DNA from: an uncultured Maritalea sp.
GTDB lineage: Bacteria > Pseudomonadota > Alphaproteobacteria > Rhizobiales > Devosiaceae
Length of the DNA stretch: 8,972 bases
Assembly (NCBI GenBank): GCA_913055925.1
Contig: CAJXLH010000096.1
Location: 1-8,972 of the forward strand
Direction: 5' to 3'
Shown here in pieces: positions 6,629-8,972 of the stretch. How positions within the stretch are numbered: position 1 is the stretch's first letter; every line of letters begins with the position of its first letter. The notes under the pieces are model-generated. The model was given only the letters and a program-made list of their open reading frames with translations, did not search any database and was not told the DNA's origin. The position numbers and the translations under genes are program-made.

Positions 6629-8972
6629 ATGCTTCGTTTAATCAGTTGGCTTTTTGCCTTTGGTGTTTTTGTTGGATTTGCCGCGCTCGCAGGTGTGGCG
6701 ATTTTCTTGTGGAACCTATCGCAAGACCTGCCTGATTATACCGTTTTGAAAGACTATCAGCCACCGGTGACGACACGCGTGCACGCGGCCGATGGTTCGT
6801 TGCTTGGTGAATATGCTCGTGAGCGCCGATTGTTTCAGCCAGTTGAAACTATTCCCCCAATGGTTGTGAATGCCTTTGTTTCTGTGGAAGACAAGGACTT
6901 CTATTCGCATGGTGGTCTAGCGCTAGATGGTATTGTGCGCGCGATCCGCGACAACATTCAGAAAAAACTTGATGGGTCGACAGGTCCTTTGGTGGGTGCG
7001 TCAACGATTACACAGCAGGTGGCGCGGAACTTCCTTCTGACTCTTGATCAAACTTGGGACCGTAAAATCCGCGAGATGTTGCTTGCCATTCGGATTGAGC
7101 AAACCTTCTCTAAAGACAAAATCATGGAACTTTATCTAAACGAGATATTCCTTGGTTTGAACTCTTATGGTGTTTCTGCTGCGGCGTTGAACTATTTCGA
7201 CAAAGCGCTTTATGAGCTGACTATTGCCGAAGCAGCATATTTAGCGGCGTTGCCAAAGGGCCCGGCGAACTATCACCCTATCCGAAAGCCAGAAGCTGCG
7301 ATTGCACGCCGAAACTATGTGATTGGCCGCATGGTGGAAGAGGGCTACATCACCGCAGAACAGGGTGATGCGGCGAAGTCTGAGCCTTTGAACGTTTTCC
7401 CGCGTACGTCGGGCGCGCAGATTTATTCTGCTGAATATTTCGCGGAAGAAGTACGTCGCCGTTTGTCGAGCATTTACGGTGAAGATCAATTGTATGGCGG
7501 TGGTTTGTCCGTGCGGACAACAATGGAACCGACTTTGCAGCGCTATGCGCGCGAGGCATTGATGCGTGGATTGATCGATTTTGATCAAAAAACGGGCTAT
7601 CGCGGACCCGTGGCGACCATCGAAATCGATGATGATTGGGGCGACGATCTTGTCGAGATCGATCCGTTGTCTGATGTGCCAGAGTGGCGCTTGGGCGTCG
7701 TTATTGAGCTTGAGCAGAACGCAGCGGTTGTTGGTTTGCATCCTGGCAAGGATTTGCAAAATAAACCCAATCCAGAGCGTGAGACTGGTTCACTTCCTGG
7801 CAAAGAGCAAAAATGGATTTCTAAGCCATTATCGCAAGTTCTCAATATTGGCGACGTAATTTATGTTGAGCCAGTTGAGGGCCAAGAAGGCGTTTATCAG
7901 ATGCGTCAACCGCCAGAAGTGGAGGGCGGTTTGGTGGCAATGGACCCGCGCACTGGTCGTGTGTTGGCGATGGTGGGCGGCTTCTCTTTTGCAGCGTCAC
8001 AATTTAACCGAGCAACGCAGGCGCAACGTCAACCGGGTTCTTCGTTCAAGCCGATTGTATATGCAGCCGCGCTTGATAATGGCTACACGCCGGCATCGGT
8101 TGTTCTGGATGCGCCGCTGGAGATCAAAAACTTTGACGGCACCACTTATCGTCCTGAAAACTATTCAACTCAGTTCTATGGCCCGCAAACACTGCGCCGC
8201 GGAATTGAGCGTTCTCGAAACGTAATGACCGTTCGTTTGGCGCAAGACATCGGTATGCCGCTGGTTTCAGAATATTCGCGTCTGTTTGGTATCCACGATA
8301 AGTTGCCGCCTTATTTGGCGATGTCGCTAGGTGCGGGCGAAACAACTGTTTTGAAGATGACAGCGGCTTACGCGACGATTGCCAATGGTGGTCGTAAGAT
8401 CAATCCGACATTGATTGACCGTGTTCAGGACCGTTACGGCAAAACAGTGTTCCGCCATGACGAACGAATTTGTGATGGTTGTGATGCCGATCAATGGGCC
8501 AATCAGGCTGAGCCGCTCGTTGTAGATACGCGAGAACAAATTCTTGATCCGATGACGGCGTATCAGATCACCTCGATGATGGAAGGCGTTGTAAAGCGCG
8601 GCACTGGTGCGCGCGTTCGTGCTGTTGGTCGTCCTGTGGCTGGTAAAACAGGTACATCGAACGACTACAAAGATGCTTGGTTCGTAGGCTTTACCCCAGA
8701 ACTAGCTGTGGGTGTTTATGTTGGATATGACACACCAAAGCGCATGGGACGCGCTGCCACTGGTGGCGAGCTGGCCGCTCCAATCTTTACTTCTTTTGTG
8801 CAAAAAGCGCTTGCTGGCAAACCGCCAACTCCGTTCAAAGTCCCTGCGGGCATGACACCGTATTGGATTGATCCTAAGACGGGCGTGAAGGTTTCGGGCG
8901 GTGAAGGTGCTATTTCCGAAGCATTTAAGCCAGGCACAGGGCCAAACCTCATTACGTCAGTTATTGGTGTTG
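6629..8972 (+). CDS. mrcA: Penicillin-binding protein 1A, bifunctional peptidoglycan synthase, 3' end missing
   Basis: The frame stays open for 781 codons to the right edge; family members are typically somewhat over 800 aa, so only the tail is missing. The enzyme polymerises lipid II into glycan and cross-links stem peptides in the periplasm. A tiny cytoplasmic start (MLR) and one membrane helix (about 4-29) anchor it. The GT51 glycosyltransferase domain shows EDKDFYSHGG with catalytic Glu87, GASTITQQVARNFLL (123-137), RKIREM with Glu149, and ELYLNEIFLG. A segment at about 326-430 fits the OB-like insert of PBP1A. The transpeptidase domain has the acyl-accepting Ser471 in SSFK (Lys474), the SRN motif at 529-531 and KTGTS at 673-677, so it should be penicillin-sensitive and active. 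Cys615 and Cys618 form a CxxC pair. A TAA at 6623-6625 in frame lies two codons before the ATG, which fixes the earliest start; GATAAAG is a weak ribosome binding site. Probably transcribed with amiC. Confidence 0.95.
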   Translation, partial: MLRLISWLFAFGVFVGFAALAGVAIFLWNLSQDLPDYTVLKDYQPPVTTRVHAADGSLLGEYARERRLFQPVETIPPMVVNAFVSVEDKDFYSHGGLALDGIVRAIRDNIQKKLDGSTGPLVGASTITQQVARNFLLTLDQTWDRKIREMLLAIRIEQTFSKDKIMELYLNEIFLGLNSYGVSAAALNYFDKALYELTIAEAAYLAALPKGPANYHPIRKPEAAIARRNYVIGRMVEEGYITAEQGDAAKSEPLNVFPRTSGAQIYSAEYFAEEVRRRLSSIYGEDQLYGGGLSVRTTMEPTLQRYAREALMRGLIDFDQKTGYRGPVATIEIDDDWGDDLVEIDPLSDVPEWRLGVVIELEQNAAVVGLHPGKDLQNKPNPERETGSLPGKEQKWISKPLSQVLNIGDVIYVEPVEGQEGVYQMRQPPEVEGGLVAMDPRTGRVLAMVGGFSFAASQFNRATQAQRQPGSSFKPIVYAAALDNGYTPASVVLDAPLEIKNFDGTTYRPENYSTQFYGPQTLRRGIERSRNVMTVRLAQDIGMPLVSEYSRLFGIHDKLPPYLAMSLGAGETTVLKMTAAYATIANGGRKINPTLIDRVQDRYGKTVFRHDERICDGCDADQWANQAEPLVVDTREQILDPMTAYQITSMMEGVVKRGTGARVRAVGRPVAGKTGTSNDYKDAWFVGFTPELAVGVYVGYDTPKRMGRAATGGELAAPIFTSFVQKALAGKPPTPFKVPAGMTPYWIDPKTGVKVSGGEGAISEAFKPGTGPNLITSVIGV

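Noticed and set aside
7241..7759. 172-residue minus-strand frame inside mrcA
   Set aside because: It is antisense to well-conserved PBP1A sequence and has no family features of its own.

Overview
The window is core-chromosome DNA of an alphaproteobacterium, most likely of the Hyphomicrobiales (Rhizobiales). GC content looks moderate, roughly half. The strongest clue is the RNase E gene: a long acidic insert splits its S1 domain and it ends in a GWWQR tail, both typical of alphaproteobacteria. From memory of rhizobial genomes, the order rne / amidase / PBP1A is also common there. I see no insertion sequence, phage gene, tRNA, rRNA or CRISPR array.

Layout. (1) Positions 1-367, minus strand: the N-terminal 122 residues of an exported M48 zinc metalloprotease, cut by the window edge. 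(2) 368-478: a short divergent control region. (3) 479-1639, plus: a complete fold-type I PLP aminotransferase. (4) 1640-1954: a convergent intergenic region holding a perfect 20-bp palindrome, three 20-bp imperfect tandem repeats and a strong hairpin terminator. (5) 1955-4669, minus: a complete rne gene (904 aa). (6) 4670-5228: a 559-bp divergent gap with no convincing gene, probably the rne leader plus the promoters of both flanking genes. (7) 5229-6479, plus: a complete exported AMIN/Amidase_3 peptidoglycan amidase. (8) 6480-6628: a 149-bp gap packed with small inverted repeats. (9) 6629 to the right edge, plus: the bifunctional penicillin-binding protein 1A, open at its 3' end.

How they fit together. 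The amidase and PBP1A form a peptidoglycan module: one cleaves stem peptides from glycan, the other polymerises and cross-links glycan. They lie in the same direction with no obvious terminator between them, so co-transcription is plausible. The M48 protease is envelope-directed too. RNase E is the scaffold and endonuclease of the RNA degradosome. The aminotransferase has no visible functional tie to its neighbours.

I found no new multi-gene system. The points worth a second look are non-coding or architectural: the palindrome and tandem repeats between convergent genes, the long rne upstream region, the hairpin cluster before mrcA, the repeated Arg-rich blocks and PNPase-docking-like tail of RNase E, and a CxxC pair in the periplasmic part of PBP1A.
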